A stretch of 49,987 nt of DNA from Thermosyntropha lipolytica DSM 11003 (GCF_900129805.1 NZ_FQWY01000017.1:1-49987), one strand, 5' to 3'. Shown: positions 1 to 8,967, numbered from the stretch's first letter. Program-made: numbers and translations. Notes: generated by a model from the letters alone, not told the origin.

Positions 1-508
1 CCCACTGTTCTACTATGTTTTCCGCGGTTATTCCCATGTGATAGTCGTTAAAAGCATCCCAGAGGCCATCTTTGATCATCATGTCCACCAGTACCCCGCT
101 GTTCATGCGATAGCCAAAACGCGCTTTTTCCAGAAGATAAGGAGCTGCTGACATGTTCTCGGTTCCCCCGGCCAGAATTATATCTGCATCCCCTGCTTTG
201 ATAATCTGGGCTGCCAGGCTTACCGCCCTGAGGCCAGAGCCGCATACCTTGTTGATGGTAAATGAAGTAACTGTTTCCGGTATGCCGGCTTTTATAGCTG
301 CCTGGCGGGCTACATTCTGTCCCTGTCCCCCCTGCAGAACACAGCCGAAAATAACTTCATCCAGCTGTTCCCCCTTTAAACCGGCACGGTTTAAGGCTTC
401 TTTCATAACTAGAGCCCCTAATTCAACGGCACTTACATCTTTGAGCTGCCCGCCAAAGGTGCCAATCGGTGTACGGCAGGCACTTACTATTACTACCTCC
501 CTGTGCAC
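1..508 (-). CDS. Acetyl-CoA acetyltransferase (thiolase), 5' part only
   Basis: Thiolase of the acetyl-CoA C-acetyltransferase family, which cleaves or condenses 3-ketoacyl-CoA, the last step of beta-oxidation. About 169 N-terminal residues lie in the window; the gene runs off the left edge. The start chosen is a GTG at 508-506, with a GGGAGGGA-type ribosome site a few bases upstream; translation begins [20 protein letters not shown]. The nucleophile motif NKVCGSG is present with its cysteine at residue 89, the position known for biosynthetic-type thiolases. It lies downstream of etfBA and the membrane FeS oxidoreductase on the same strand but is separated from them by a strong terminator, so it probably has its own promoter in 509-655. 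Substrate chain length cannot be told from the sequence. Confidence 0.93.
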   Translation of the reverse strand, partial: MHREVVIVSACRTPIGTFGGQLKDVSAVELGALVMKEALNRAGLKGEQLDEVIFGCVLQGGQGQNVARQAAIKAGIPETVTSFTINKVCGSGLRAVSLAAQIIKAGDADIILAGGTENMSAAPYLLEKARFGYRMNSGVLVDMMIKDGLWDAFNDYHMGITAENIVEQW

Positions 509-658
509 AAACTTCCCTCCCGTTAAGTAGTGTAAAGAAAAACAAAGCAGAAAATAATAAATATTTCCTATTTTCTTATATTCTATATATAGCCATATTA
601 TCCTTTTTATTCCCCAAAAAATCTTTTATCCTGTTAGGTTATGGTTTACAGCATAAAA

Positions 659-697
659 AAAGGTTCAAGGTTACCCTGAAAATAACCTTGAACCTTT
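659..697 (-). terminator. Terminator of the etfBA-FeS oxidoreductase operon
   Basis: A perfect 15-bp inverted repeat (659-673 with 683-697, 9-nt loop) lies 20 bp after the stop of the FeS oxidoreductase and is followed on the minus strand by a T-rich tract. It separates that gene from the thiolase. Confidence 0.85.
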
Positions 698-716
698 AAA
701 ACCAGTTTTTACTACT

Positions 717-2846
717 TTACTGCTCAATAGACTTCCAGAGCACTTCGGCCACATCAAATACTTTAACTTTTTCTTCCATATTGACCCCTTTGACTCCGTC
801 CGAAATCATGGTCAGGCAGAACGGACAGTTAGTAACTATCATTTCCGGATCAGGTGATAAGAGCTGTTCAGTTCTGGTATCATTTATACGCTTGTAGCCT
901 TCTACCGCATGCTCTTCGAGCCACATACGTCCGCCACCTGCACCACAGCAGAATCCTTTATTTCTGGTCTGCGGTATTTCCACTATATTGCAGCCGGCAG
1001 CCTTGAGTACCTGCCTGGGTTCGTCATAAACATCGTTGTGTCTGCCCAGGAAACAGGAATCATGATAAGTAGTCTTGACCGCCTGGACTTTAGAAGGCTT
1101 AAGCTTGCCTTCGGCTACCAGTTTAGCCAGTATTTCGGTATAATGATATACTTCATAAGTTCCGCCCAGTTGCGGATACTCTTTCTTGATAGTATTATAG
1201 CCATGCGGACATACAACGATTATTTTCTTTACCCCATAATTATTGAAGTTTTCAATATTCTGCATAGCCAGAGTCTGGAAGAGGTATTCATTACCTAACC
1301 GGCGGGCGGAATCTCCACAGCACATCTCTTCTGTGCCCAGATAAGCAAAGCTTACACCAGCTTTATTAAGAAGCCTTACCAGAGCTTCTCCTACTTTCTT
1401 ATACCTGTCATCAAAGGAAACGGCACACCCGGCATAGAGCAGATATTCAAATTCGCCGCCATCTTCGGAAAGAACATTGACCATTTCCCTGATGCCTCTT
1501 TCCTTAAGCCATTCCGCGCGGTTAGCCCAGCCTACACCCCACGGGTTGTAGTTGCGCTCCATGTTGGTGAAAGCCATCTGCGCCTCGGAAGGCATATCGC
1601 CCTGCCACATAACCAGATTGCGGCGCATTTCAATAATCTTGGGAATATGCTCAATAAACATCGGACAGTGTTCCATACAAGCCCGGCAGTTGGTGCAGTC
1701 CCAGATGACATCCGTAGTAACTACATCGTAGATGAGGCTCTTTTCCATAGGATTTACGGCCTCAGCTTCTTCCGTCATAGCAACCATTTCAGCATCGGCT
1801 TCCTGTTCTTTCTGTTTCAGGAGATAAGGAGCTTTTTCATCCAGATGCTGTTTCATATGCTGGATAAGGGTAATCTTGGGATTAAGATGTTTACCCGTAT
1901 TATAAGCCGGACAATTTTCCTGACATCTACCACAGCGGATGCAGGCATCAAGATCTAAAAGATCCTTCCAGCCAAATTCTTCAATTTTTTCTACCCCGAA
2001 GGTTTCAGCTTCTTCAATATTTTTTATAACCCGAATTTCCGAAGGTTCCAAATTGCGGAAGATATAATTGAGCATGCCGGTCATTATATGCCACAGCTTG
2101 GTATAAGGTATGAGAGCTATAAAGAGGAAAGCAAGAGCCATATGGAACCACCAGAGGATCCTGTGCCACATAAGGACAGCATCCCGGCTCATACCCTGGA
2201 ACAAGAAGGCAAAATACCATCCTACCGGAGATGCGTATTTTTCATACATAATCTCCGATATGTGGGTTGACCACTTGATCTGAGCCATAATACGTGCGCC
2301 TTCAATAAAATAGCCTGTCAGCAAAATGGCAAAAACAAGCAGAATAATCCAACCATCCGAAGATTTAGTATCATTCAGACGGTCGGGCTTTTGCACATAG
2401 CGAATTACTGCTAATACAATAATACCAATTAGAGCTAAAGCTCCAAAAATATCAACAAAAGCGGAAAATCCTATATAAGAAGCCCCTTCGATATGCGGAA
2501 AGCCTAACCAGTGATGAGATGCATCTACGCCTGCGGCCAGGAATAATACCAAAAATCCCCAGAAGAGAAATGCATGCATAGTACCTGGCGTAGGTTTCTT
2601 AAAAAGCCTGAGCTGCAGGAAAGTATAAACAAACCAGGACCAAATCCTCTGTCCTATCTTATCATTGCGGTGAATTTCCCCTTTAGCCAGCATCCATACC
2701 TGTACCCGTTTATAAAAACCATATATAAAAACTCCAAGCGGTATGAACATTAAGATATAAATAAGCCATTCGAAGGGAATATTAGCTCCTACCACGCGCA
2801 TAGGAACTTCATAGCCGCCTTCTAAAGGAATGTAGCCAAATATCAT
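717..2846 (-). CDS. Membrane-bound FeS oxidoreductase (DUF224/HdrD-like; EtfAB:quinone oxidoreductase, EMO type)
   Basis: 709 aa. The N-terminal ~260 residues form a polytopic membrane domain resembling the nitrate reductase gamma/HdrE cytochrome b family, with histidines (e.g. H92, H111, H228, H235) that could bind heme. It is followed by two [4Fe-4S] ferredoxin motifs (C302-C305-C308-C312 and C384-C387-C390-C394) and two CCG domains (CCG at 509-511 and 633-635, with partner cysteines C474, C546, C598, C674, C677). This architecture is that of the membrane oxidoreductases that take electrons from EtfAB and reduce menaquinone in syntrophic fatty-acid oxidisers and related anaerobes. The gene follows etfB and etfA on the same strand, which supports that role. 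The start is ATG at 2846 with GGAGGG eight bases upstream. Quinone use and heme content are inferred. Confidence 0.9.
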   Translation of the reverse strand: MIFGYIPLEGGYEVPMRVVGANIPFEWLIYILMFIPLGVFIYGFYKRVQVWMLAKGEIHRNDKIGQRIWSWFVYTFLQLRLFKKPTPGTMHAFLFWGFLVLFLAAGVDASHHWLGFPHIEGASYIGFSAFVDIFGALALIGIIVLAVIRYVQKPDRLNDTKSSDGWIILLVFAILLTGYFIEGARIMAQIKWSTHISEIMYEKYASPVGWYFAFLFQGMSRDAVLMWHRILWWFHMALAFLFIALIPYTKLWHIMTGMLNYIFRNLEPSEIRVIKNIEEAETFGVEKIEEFGWKDLLDLDACIRCGRCQENCPAYNTGKHLNPKITLIQHMKQHLDEKAPYLLKQKEQEADAEMVAMTEEAEAVNPMEKSLIYDVVTTDVIWDCTNCRACMEHCPMFIEHIPKIIEMRRNLVMWQGDMPSEAQMAFTNMERNYNPWGVGWANRAEWLKERGIREMVNVLSEDGGEFEYLLYAGCAVSFDDRYKKVGEALVRLLNKAGVSFAYLGTEEMCCGDSARRLGNEYLFQTLAMQNIENFNNYGVKKIIVVCPHGYNTIKKEYPQLGGTYEVYHYTEILAKLVAEGKLKPSKVQAVKTTYHDSCFLGRHNDVYDEPRQVLKAAGCNIVEIPQTRNKGFCCGAGGGRMWLEEHAVEGYKRINDTRTEQLLSPDPEMIVTNCPFCLTMISDGVKGVNMEEKVKVFDVAEVLWKSIEQ

Positions 2847-2880
2847 TCTTCATTCCCTCCCTCAATAAAAAAATAAGATA

Positions 2881-2912
2881 TTACTGGATATACATTGCTG
2901 TATATCCAGTAA
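2881..2912 (-). other. Perfect hairpin between etfA and the FeS oxidoreductase gene
   Basis: A 14-bp perfect stem with a TTGC loop (2881-2894 with 2899-2912). On the minus strand it is followed by TATCTTATTTTTTT. It could act as a leaky terminator or an mRNA 3'-end stabiliser that lets the soluble EtfAB be made in excess of the membrane protein. The role is inferred. Confidence 0.6.
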
Positions 2913-2947
2913 ATATCCATTATTACATTTTGCCCTCTGAATACAAA

Positions 2948-3901
2948 CTATTTCTTGAGTTCTTCACACAGTACAGGTATAACCTTGAAAAGGTCTCCTA
3001 CTACTCCGAAATCTGCCACATTGAATATTGGAGCTTCGGGGTCAGTATTGATAGCGGTAATGAATTTGGAGGAGGACATACCGGCCAGATGCTGAATAGC
3101 TCCGGAAATTCCGCAAGCAATATACAGAGTCGGGTTAACAACCTTACCCGTCTGGCCTACCTGGTATTCATGGCCCAGCCATCCCGAGTCAATAGCAGCA
3201 CGGGAGCCACCTACAGCTGCTCCTAAAAGGTCTGCTAACTGTTCTACCAGTTTAATTCCTTCCGGCCCTTTACATCCGCGGCCACCGGATACAACAACAT
3301 CAGCTTCGGTAAGTTCGGGTCTAGCCGATACGGTAGGCTTAAATTCAATTATATTCTGATATACATTAGCCTGGGTAGCTACCACTGCCGGTTTAATTAC
3401 TTCCCCCGCAGCAGGATTTTCTTTAACTTCAAATACACCGGCACGAACCGTAGCCAAAATCGGCTGGGTAGTAACTTCTACCTTGGCAAAAGCTTTACCG
3501 GCATAAATAGCTCTGGTAAATACGCCTTTGCCAGCACTAATTTCGGCAGCAATTACGTCCGTAGCCAGACCGGCATTTAATTTCTGAGCTAAGCGGGAAG
3601 CAAAGTCTCTGCCATTAAAAGTATGGGCAAAGAGCACTGCATTGGGCTTGTATTCTTCTATCATAGCTGCCATCTGGGCTACAAAAGCACCAGTATTATA
3701 CTGAGCAAATACATCTCCTTCTACTACATAAACCTTGTCAGCTCCATATTTAGCAAATTGAGGAGCTAAGCCTTCAATTCCCTTACCAAAAATAACTGCA
3801 CACACTTCATCCCCAAACTTCTTCGCTTCAGATATCATTTCATACGTTACCTTACGTACATTACCGTCTCTTTGTTCGACAAATACCCATGTTCCTGCCA
3901 T
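2948..3901 (-). CDS. etfA: Electron transfer flavoprotein, alpha subunit
   Basis: 317 aa from the ATG at 3901, which has a GGAGGG site 6-7 bases upstream; a TTG one codon earlier is less likely. N-terminal nucleotide-binding-like domain I is followed by the conserved C-terminal FAD domain, where SRAAIDSGW, the HEYQVGQTGK segment, CGISGAIQHLAGM and the FNVADFGVVGDLF stretch match the FAD-binding core of EtfA. With EtfB it forms a heterodimer that accepts electrons from acyl-CoA dehydrogenases. It sits 38 bp after etfB and upstream of the membrane FeS oxidoreductase. That context suggests electron delivery to the membrane rather than a bifurcating Bcd/Etf complex; no acyl-CoA dehydrogenase gene is in the window. 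Confidence 0.96.
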   Translation of the reverse strand: MAGTWVFVEQRDGNVRKVTYEMISEAKKFGDEVCAVIFGKGIEGLAPQFAKYGADKVYVVEGDVFAQYNTGAFVAQMAAMIEEYKPNAVLFAHTFNGRDFASRLAQKLNAGLATDVIAAEISAGKGVFTRAIYAGKAFAKVEVTTQPILATVRAGVFEVKENPAAGEVIKPAVVATQANVYQNIIEFKPTVSARPELTEADVVVSGGRGCKGPEGIKLVEQLADLLGAAVGGSRAAIDSGWLGHEYQVGQTGKVVNPTLYIACGISGAIQHLAGMSSSKFITAINTDPEAPIFNVADFGVVGDLFKVIPVLCEELKK

Positions 3902-3939
3902 CAATTACCCTCCTTTTTATAAATCATGCCTTAAGCCTA

Positions 3940-4701
3940 TTAAGCTTTTACTTCAATCTTGGCAGTATTCTTGATGAAATCTGCCAGTTTAGCAGCACAT
4001 TCTTCGGGCTCGCCTTCTACTTTTACTCCTGCCTGTTTAGCCTGCGGCAAGAAGTATTCGATTATCCTGGTCTTGTTTTCCACAGCTACAGCATCAACGG
4101 TAGCTACCGGTTTCTTCTTAGCCTGCATGATACCCTTCATGGAAGGATAACGGGGCTCATTCCAGCTTACCTGACAAGAAATAACAGCGGGAAGCTTAAC
4201 TTCCGTAACCTGAGAGCCACCATCAGCTTCACTTGAACATCTTACCTTGCCATCTGCAATTTCCAGGCTGGTTATAACATTTATATGCGGCCACCCTAAA
4301 ATTTCAGCAATACGGGTAGGTACCTGGGAAGAACCATCGTCAGCAGCAACATGGCCTGCCAGAACGAGATTCGGGTCTTCACTCCTTATAACTTCAGCTA
4401 TAGCTACAGCTCTGGCATATTCATCAGCACCGGTATCCTGCTTAATGAGTATGCCTCTGTCTGCACCCATGGCGAGAGCAGTGCGGATAGCATCCATAGC
4501 CTTATCAGAACCAGCAGATACTACTACTACTTCACTGGCTATACCTTTTTCTTTAAGCTGGATAGCACCTTCAACAGCTACTTCATCATAAGGGTTAATG
4601 ATAAGGTTAATACCGGCATCAGAAATCTTGCCATCTTTTAATTCGATCTTAGCTTCAGTATCAAATGTCTGCTTAACACATACTAGAACCTTCAAGTTCA
4701 T
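3940..4701 (-). CDS. etfB: Electron transfer flavoprotein, beta subunit
   Basis: 253 aa beginning MNLKVLVCVKQTFDTEAKI, typical of EtfB, with the AMGADRGILI and AGHVAADDGSSQV segments of the nucleotide-binding fold. It pairs with EtfA to carry electrons from acyl-CoA dehydrogenation. The start deserves care. The GGAGG ribosome site ends only one base before the ATG at 4701 but seven bases before an in-frame TTG at 4695, so translation may really begin at TTG (MKVLVCVKQ). It is the first gene of the etfB-etfA-FeS oxidoreductase operon. Confidence 0.95.
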   Translation of the reverse strand: MNLKVLVCVKQTFDTEAKIELKDGKISDAGINLIINPYDEVAVEGAIQLKEKGIASEVVVVSAGSDKAMDAIRTALAMGADRGILIKQDTGADEYARAVAIAEVIRSEDPNLVLAGHVAADDGSSQVPTRIAEILGWPHINVITSLEIADGKVRCSSEADGGSQVTEVKLPAVISCQVSWNEPRYPSMKGIMQAKKKPVATVDAVAVENKTRIIEYFLPQAKQAGVKVEGEPEECAAKLADFIKNTAKIEVKA

Positions 4702-4814
4702 TCCTCCTTTTCCCTCTCTTAATTTTAAACGGCCAAAAACCTAGAAAACTGCAAATACTGGTGCTTTGTTCTCCACCACCCCCAAAATATAAGGCTTTTA
4801 TCTTCTCTACGGCA

Positions 4815-4844
4815 ATTTTACCGTTAAAAAACACCCTACTTCAA
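4815..4844 (-). promoter_or_regulatory. Candidate sigma-A promoter for etfB
   Basis: On the minus strand TTGAAG (4844-4839) and TAAAAT (4820-4815) are 18 bp apart, about 110 bp before etfB, in the AT-rich 215-bp gap between cheR and etfB. This is a consensus match only. Confidence 0.3.
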
Positions 4845-4916
4845 AGTTCGCTGTAAATATTTTTTTTCCTGCTTCTTTTTAATTCAAAAATTTTCTGTAA
4901 AATGTTTCTTTTTCCC

Positions 4917-5693
4917 TTATATTTTTTGGTAAAAAAATGTGAAAATCGATTTTAAGCCGATATTGCGCGCATTAAATATCTGCTCCGTGCTGCCTATAAA
5001 GATTACGCCTCCTGGTCTTAAAGCTTCGGCAAACCTTCGATACAATTTGTCCTTGGTTTCCTCAGTAAAATAGATTACCACATTGCGGCACAGAATAAGG
5101 TCAAAATCAGTGCCAAAAGGATCACGCAAAAGGTTGTGCTGTTTAAAATTGACCATTTGTTTGATCTCATCACTGATACGGTAATGAGCCCCCTGCTGGA
5201 CAAAATATTTTTTGACATAAGAGGGTGGGACTGTTTCTATCGTTTTGGCTGTATAGAGCCCCATGTCTGCTTTTTCCAGCACTTCCCGATCAATATCAGT
5301 AGCCAGTATCTTTTCCTTAAGGGGCCATCTATCCTCCTTAGCTGCTATGGCTAAAGAATAAGGTTCTTCACCCGTAGAACAGCCTGCACTCCAGATTTTA
5401 AGACTGTTTCTCTCCTTTAAAAGCATAGGAACTACTTCTTTGCGCAGTACCTCCCAGTGGGTAGGATTGCGGAAAAACTCGGAAACATTTATAGTAATAT
5501 GATCCAAAAATTTGCGATAGATATTGTGATCCCTGGTGAGTAGATTTATAAAATCGGAATAGTTTTCGACTCCTACCGAACGCATAAAACTGTTTATGCG
5601 CCTTTCCATCTGCGGCCTTTTATAAGCCGTCAGATCAATTTTGCTTAAAGCCTCAAACTTGGCAACAAACCATTCCCAGCTGTTGATATTCAA
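4917..5693 (-). CDS. cheR: CheR-type protein-glutamate O-methyltransferase
   Basis: 258 aa, the usual CheR length. An N-terminal helical domain (about 1-75) is followed by a SAM-dependent methyltransferase domain with IWSAGCSTGEEPYSLA as the SAM-binding loop, a FFRNPTHW segment and ILCRNVVIYF, all hallmarks of CheR. It methylates glutamates in chemoreceptors. The start is a TTG at 5693 with GGAGG seven bases upstream; no better ATG is present. It lies 12 bp after hemL as the last gene of the tetrapyrrole operon, with no other chemotaxis gene in the window, so its partner receptor is unknown. Confidence 0.93.
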   Translation of the reverse strand: MNINSWEWFVAKFEALSKIDLTAYKRPQMERRINSFMRSVGVENYSDFINLLTRDHNIYRKFLDHITINVSEFFRNPTHWEVLRKEVVPMLLKERNSLKIWSAGCSTGEEPYSLAIAAKEDRWPLKEKILATDIDREVLEKADMGLYTAKTIETVPPSYVKKYFVQQGAHYRISDEIKQMVNFKQHNLLRDPFGTDFDLILCRNVVIYFTEETKDKLYRRFAEALRPGGVIFIGSTEQIFNARNIGLKSIFTFFYQKI

Positions 5694-5705
5694 TTCTTCT
5701 CCTCC

Positions 5706-6992
5706 CTAAGCCATTTTATCTAAAGCACGGGCTACTGCCTGCACTGTAGCCTCTATATCTTCCATTTCATGGGCACAGGATACAAAACAGACTTCAAACT
5801 GCGAAGGCGGGAAATAAACTCCTTCTTCCAGCAAATGCCGATAGAATTGAGCATACTTTGCCGTATCACATTTCAGGACATCTTCATAAGTTTTTACCTC
5901 GGATTCTGTAAAGAACACCGAAAACATAGAGCCTATGCGGTTTATAGTGTAGAAAAAGCCATGCTCCTCAAAAACTGTCTTCAGCCTGGTTGCCAGCATA
6001 TAGGTAATAACCTCCAGCCGGTCATACCAATCCCTATCCTGCAAAATTTTTAAAGTCGCAACCCCGGCTGCCATAGCCAGGGGATTTCCTGATAGGGTCC
6101 CTGCCTGGTATACATCACCTTCGGGAGCTACCCGGCTCATTATGTCTTTCCGTCCGCCATAAGCTCCTACCGGAAGCCCTCCCCCAATAATCTTGCCCAG
6201 AGTAGTGAGATCAGGAGTAATACCGGCAAAATCCTGAAAACCACCATAACATATGCGGAAACCAGTTATAACCTCATCAAAAATAAGCAGACTGCCACTA
6301 TAAGAAGTTATTTTCCTTAACCCTTTAAGAAAATCAGGATCAGGAAGCACCAGGCCCATATTACCTGCAACCGGTTCTACAATAACCGCTGCTATATCCC
6401 TTCCTTCTTCGCGAAAAATCTTCTCTACTGATTCCAGATCATTATATCTGGCCACCAGAGTGTTGCGGGCTTGTTCTTCCAGCACTCCAGCACTGTTAGG
6501 TACCCCGGAAGTCAAAAGCCCCGACCCTGCCTTGATAAGAAAAGAATCGGCATGTCCATGATAACAGCCTTCAAACTTTACGATTTTACTCCTTCCGGTA
6601 TAGGCACGGGCCAGCCTGATGGCACTCATAGTAGCTTCAGTGCCTGAATTTACAAAACGTATCTTTTCTATAGAAGGAATAGCACTGCATATCATCTGCG
6701 CCAGTTCCAATTCCTTCTCACAAGGTGCTCCATAGCTGGTTCCGTTTTGCGCCGCTTCCCTGATAGCCTTAACTACTTCCGGATGGCTGTGTCCCAAAAT
6801 AAGAGGCCCAAAAGAACCCACATAATCAATAAACTCGTTGCCATCTACATCATAGATCCTAGCTCCTTGTCCTCTCTGGATAAAAAGGGGATCCATTCCC
6901 ACAGCCTTAAAGGCCCTGACCGGGCTGCTAACTCCTCCCGGCATGCATTCCTTGGCTATTTTGAAAAGCTGATCTGACTTTTCCCTCTGCAA
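5706..6992 (-). CDS. hemL: Glutamate-1-semialdehyde 2,1-aminomutase
   Basis: 428 aa, normal family length. It converts glutamate-1-semialdehyde to 5-aminolevulinate in the cytoplasm, the second step of the C5 pathway begun by HemA in the same operon. It is a PLP enzyme: the Schiff-base lysine is K267 in TTLGKIIGGGLPVGA, and the PLP-ring aspartate is D239 in FDEVITGFR. The NSGTEA motif is also present. The start is a TTG at 6992 with GGAGGGG about seven bases upstream; a nearer ATG is out of frame. It follows ahbB by 34 bp and precedes cheR. Confidence 0.97.
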   Translation of the reverse strand: MQREKSDQLFKIAKECMPGGVSSPVRAFKAVGMDPLFIQRGQGARIYDVDGNEFIDYVGSFGPLILGHSHPEVVKAIREAAQNGTSYGAPCEKELELAQMICSAIPSIEKIRFVNSGTEATMSAIRLARAYTGRSKIVKFEGCYHGHADSFLIKAGSGLLTSGVPNSAGVLEEQARNTLVARYNDLESVEKIFREEGRDIAAVIVEPVAGNMGLVLPDPDFLKGLRKITSYSGSLLIFDEVITGFRICYGGFQDFAGITPDLTTLGKIIGGGLPVGAYGGRKDIMSRVAPEGDVYQAGTLSGNPLAMAAGVATLKILQDRDWYDRLEVITYMLATRLKTVFEEHGFFYTINRIGSMFSVFFTESEVKTYEDVLKCDTAKYAQFYRHLLEEGVYFPPSQFEVCFVSCAHEMEDIEATVQAVARALDKMA

Positions 6993-7026
6993 TCATTTCC
7001 CCTCCTCATCTATATTCACATCCAGG

Positions 7027-7488
7027 TTAAAAATATGTCATGCTTACCTTTTTCATCTCCCGTAGGCTGCGCAAAACCCTGTACTCATTAATTCCCGTCG
7101 CTTCGACAATGCGTTTGATAATCCCTGCTAACTCTTCTTCGCTAGAAGCATGTACCATGGCAAAAAGATTATAGGGAAAATCTTCCGGCACCTTGCGCAG
7201 GTAACAGTGGCTTATCTCCTCAAAACCAGCCAGCTTCAAGCCTGCTTCATCAGCTTTGCTTTCCTCTACCTGTAAAGCCAGCATAGCATTTACGGTAAAA
7301 CCTGCCTTATTGTGGCGGACTACAGCTCCCAGACGCCTGATTATGCCATTTTCCTTAAATTTTCTTATGCGGCTTAGCAACTCTTCTTCTTTTATACCTA
7401 TATTCTCGGCTATCTCCTGCCAGGGCCGGCTGCTTAAAGGTATATCACCCTGCAGGGCTTTTATAATTTCGCGATCAAGAACATCCAT
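7027..7488 (-). CDS. ahbB: Siroheme decarboxylase subunit (AhbB/NirGH type)
   Basis: 153 aa from the ATG at 7488, with AGGTG six bases upstream; a GTG three codons earlier overlaps the ahbA stop. An Lrp/AsnC-like winged helix-turn-helix (LDREIIKALQGDIPLSSRPW to about residue 55) is followed by an AsnC-type ligand domain. This is the fold of the paired siroheme decarboxylase subunits that turn siroheme into 12,18-didecarboxysiroheme. It is a paralogue of the preceding gene, and the AhbA/AhbB assignment between them is by order, not proven. The surroundings (ahbC, ahbD, hem genes) make a decarboxylase far more likely than a transcription factor. Confidence 0.85.
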   Translation of the reverse strand: MDVLDREIIKALQGDIPLSSRPWQEIAENIGIKEEELLSRIRKFKENGIIRRLGAVVRHNKAGFTVNAMLALQVEESKADEAGLKLAGFEEISHCYLRKVPEDFPYNLFAMVHASSEEELAGIIKRIVEATGINEYRVLRSLREMKKVSMTYF

Positions 7489-7493
7489 CGTTT

Positions 7494-7946
7494 TCACCTG
7501 CCTGTAAAAACCGCCTTTATTTTGTAAACCTTTTGGGCGGGCATGGATTTTATCTCCGCACCGATGCGCTTTTCCAGATCTTTTATAATCTTTTCTCCTT
7601 CCTCGGGTGAAGGAGATGTCAAGGTAAACCAGAGGTTATACCAGTCATCGCGTAGGTAATTGTGGGTTACCCCTTTTTCCTGATTAATAATACCGGCTGC
7701 TTCCCAAACCTTATCTTCTTCTACATGGCAGGCACAGAGAGTAGAATAAAAGCCTAGCTTTTGCGCATCGATAACTCCACCTATACGCCTTATAACGCCT
7801 TCTTCTTTAAGCACCTTTACCCGGGCTAATACTTCTTCCTCACTTATACCCAATCTATCCGCTATTACCGCATAAGGCCTCTCTACTAAGGGAAAATCAT
7901 TTTGCAATATATTTAATATTTCCTTATCAAGCCGGGTGAGTTCCAT
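7494..7946 (-). CDS. ahbA: Siroheme decarboxylase subunit (AhbA/NirDL type)
   Basis: 150 aa. AsnC-family fold with N-terminal HTH (LDKEILNILQNDFPLVERPY) and C-terminal domain containing THNYLRDDWYNLWFT, which matches the NirDLGH/Ahb siroheme decarboxylase family. It probably forms a heterodimer with the following paralogue to remove the two acetate carboxyl groups of siroheme rings A and B... more exactly the C12 and C18 acetates. The start is ATG at 7946 with AAAGGAGG eight bases upstream, overlapping the end of ahbD by 20 bp, so the two are translationally linked. Confidence 0.86.
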   Translation of the reverse strand: MELTRLDKEILNILQNDFPLVERPYAVIADRLGISEEEVLARVKVLKEEGVIRRIGGVIDAQKLGFYSTLCACHVEEDKVWEAAGIINQEKGVTHNYLRDDWYNLWFTLTSPSPEEGEKIIKDLEKRIGAEIKSMPAQKVYKIKAVFTGR

Positions 7947-8952
7947 CCTTTACGCCTCCTTTCGGCTTATAAAGGCACCACTCATCTTCCGCCATAAAGT
8001 CGCCCCCGCTGTAAAAATAAGCCCGGGCCCTGCAGCCTCCACATCTCTCTTTATAATCACAAATGCCGCATTTTCCGCCATAATCCATAGTCCTTAAGAT
8101 ATTGAGTATCCTGTTTTCTTTCCATATCTGATTAAAAGGTTTTTCCCGCACATTTCCCAAAGGTATATTAAGATAAGCACAGGGCTGCACATCTCCCAGC
8201 GGGCTTATTATGCAATAGCTTATTCCCGCCAAACAACCCCGGGTAAAACGGAGAGAAATGCCTTTTTTATCGGCAATCCTTATAAACTGGGGAGCGCAGG
8301 TAGGTTTTATTTCTATGTCTATCCTTCTCTGTTTTTCCATAAGCCTGTTTATCATCTTTTCATACTGCACAACCCGTAAAGCTTCTTCTTCAATATTAAC
8401 TGCCCGCCCCGTCGGTACCAGGAAAAATACATGATAGGCCATAGCCCCTATAGAAACAGCAAAATCTGCAATATTTTCTATCTCATCTACATTCCAGTCC
8501 ATCACGGTAGTATGTATCTGAAAAGGCACCCCGGCCCTTTTAAGATTTCTCATGCCTTCTACCGTAAGATTAAAAGCATTTTCCAGTTTGCGAAAGCGGT
8601 CATTTTTCTCCGCATCCAGGCTATCAAGGCTTACCCCTACAGCCATAAAGCCGGCTTCTTTTAACTTAAAGGCAACTTCCTGCGTAATAAGGGTACCATT
8701 AGTCCCTAAAACCGGCCTTAAACCCTGCTCGGCAGCATAGCTTCCCAGGGCAAAAATATCAGGACGCATTAAAGGCTCGCCGCCGCTAAAAATCATGATT
8801 TTAAACCCGGCTTCCTTGATTTCAGCAATCAGCTTTTTCCCTTCCTCAGTAGAAAGTTCTGCTTTAAGCTTAGCTCCTGCATCACGGTAACAATGGTCAC
8901 AAAACATATTGCATTGATTGGTAGTATTCCAGGAAACTATCATAATTACCAC
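7927..8952 (-). CDS. ahbD: Radical-SAM heme synthase AhbD (NirJ2 type)
   Basis: About 341 aa. A radical-SAM domain with the cluster motif C14-x3-C18-x2-C21 and FSGGEPL is followed by a C-terminal SPASM-like cysteine set (CAYLNIPLGN, then CGICDYKERCGGCRA and a late WCLYKP). It resembles NirJ2/AhbD, which converts the two propionates of iron-coproporphyrin III to vinyls, giving heme b. It is shorter than the AhbC-like gene upstream and lacks that protein's N-terminal extension. The start is uncertain: GTG at 8952 or ATG at 8943, both with weak ribosome sites. It overlaps ahbA and is 15 bp from hemB. Confidence 0.87.
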   Translation of the reverse strand: MVIMIVSWNTTNQCNMFCDHCYRDAGAKLKAELSTEEGKKLIAEIKEAGFKIMIFSGGEPLMRPDIFALGSYAAEQGLRPVLGTNGTLITQEVAFKLKEAGFMAVGVSLDSLDAEKNDRFRKLENAFNLTVEGMRNLKRAGVPFQIHTTVMDWNVDEIENIADFAVSIGAMAYHVFFLVPTGRAVNIEEEALRVVQYEKMINRLMEKQRRIDIEIKPTCAPQFIRIADKKGISLRFTRGCLAGISYCIISPLGDVQPCAYLNIPLGNVREKPFNQIWKENRILNILRTMDYGGKCGICDYKERCGGCRARAYFYSGGDFMAEDEWCLYKPKGGVKDGTHPA

Positions 8953-8967
8953 TTCCCAGCCATCAAT

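Noticed and set aside
469-699. Open frame of 76 codons on the plus strand upstream of the thiolase
   Set aside because: It covers the thiolase start and the operon terminator, has no ribosome site and resembles no protein.
7027-7946. AsnC/Lrp-type transcription regulators
   Set aside because: Fold matches, but two paralogues between ahbD and hemL fit siroheme decarboxylase subunits much better.
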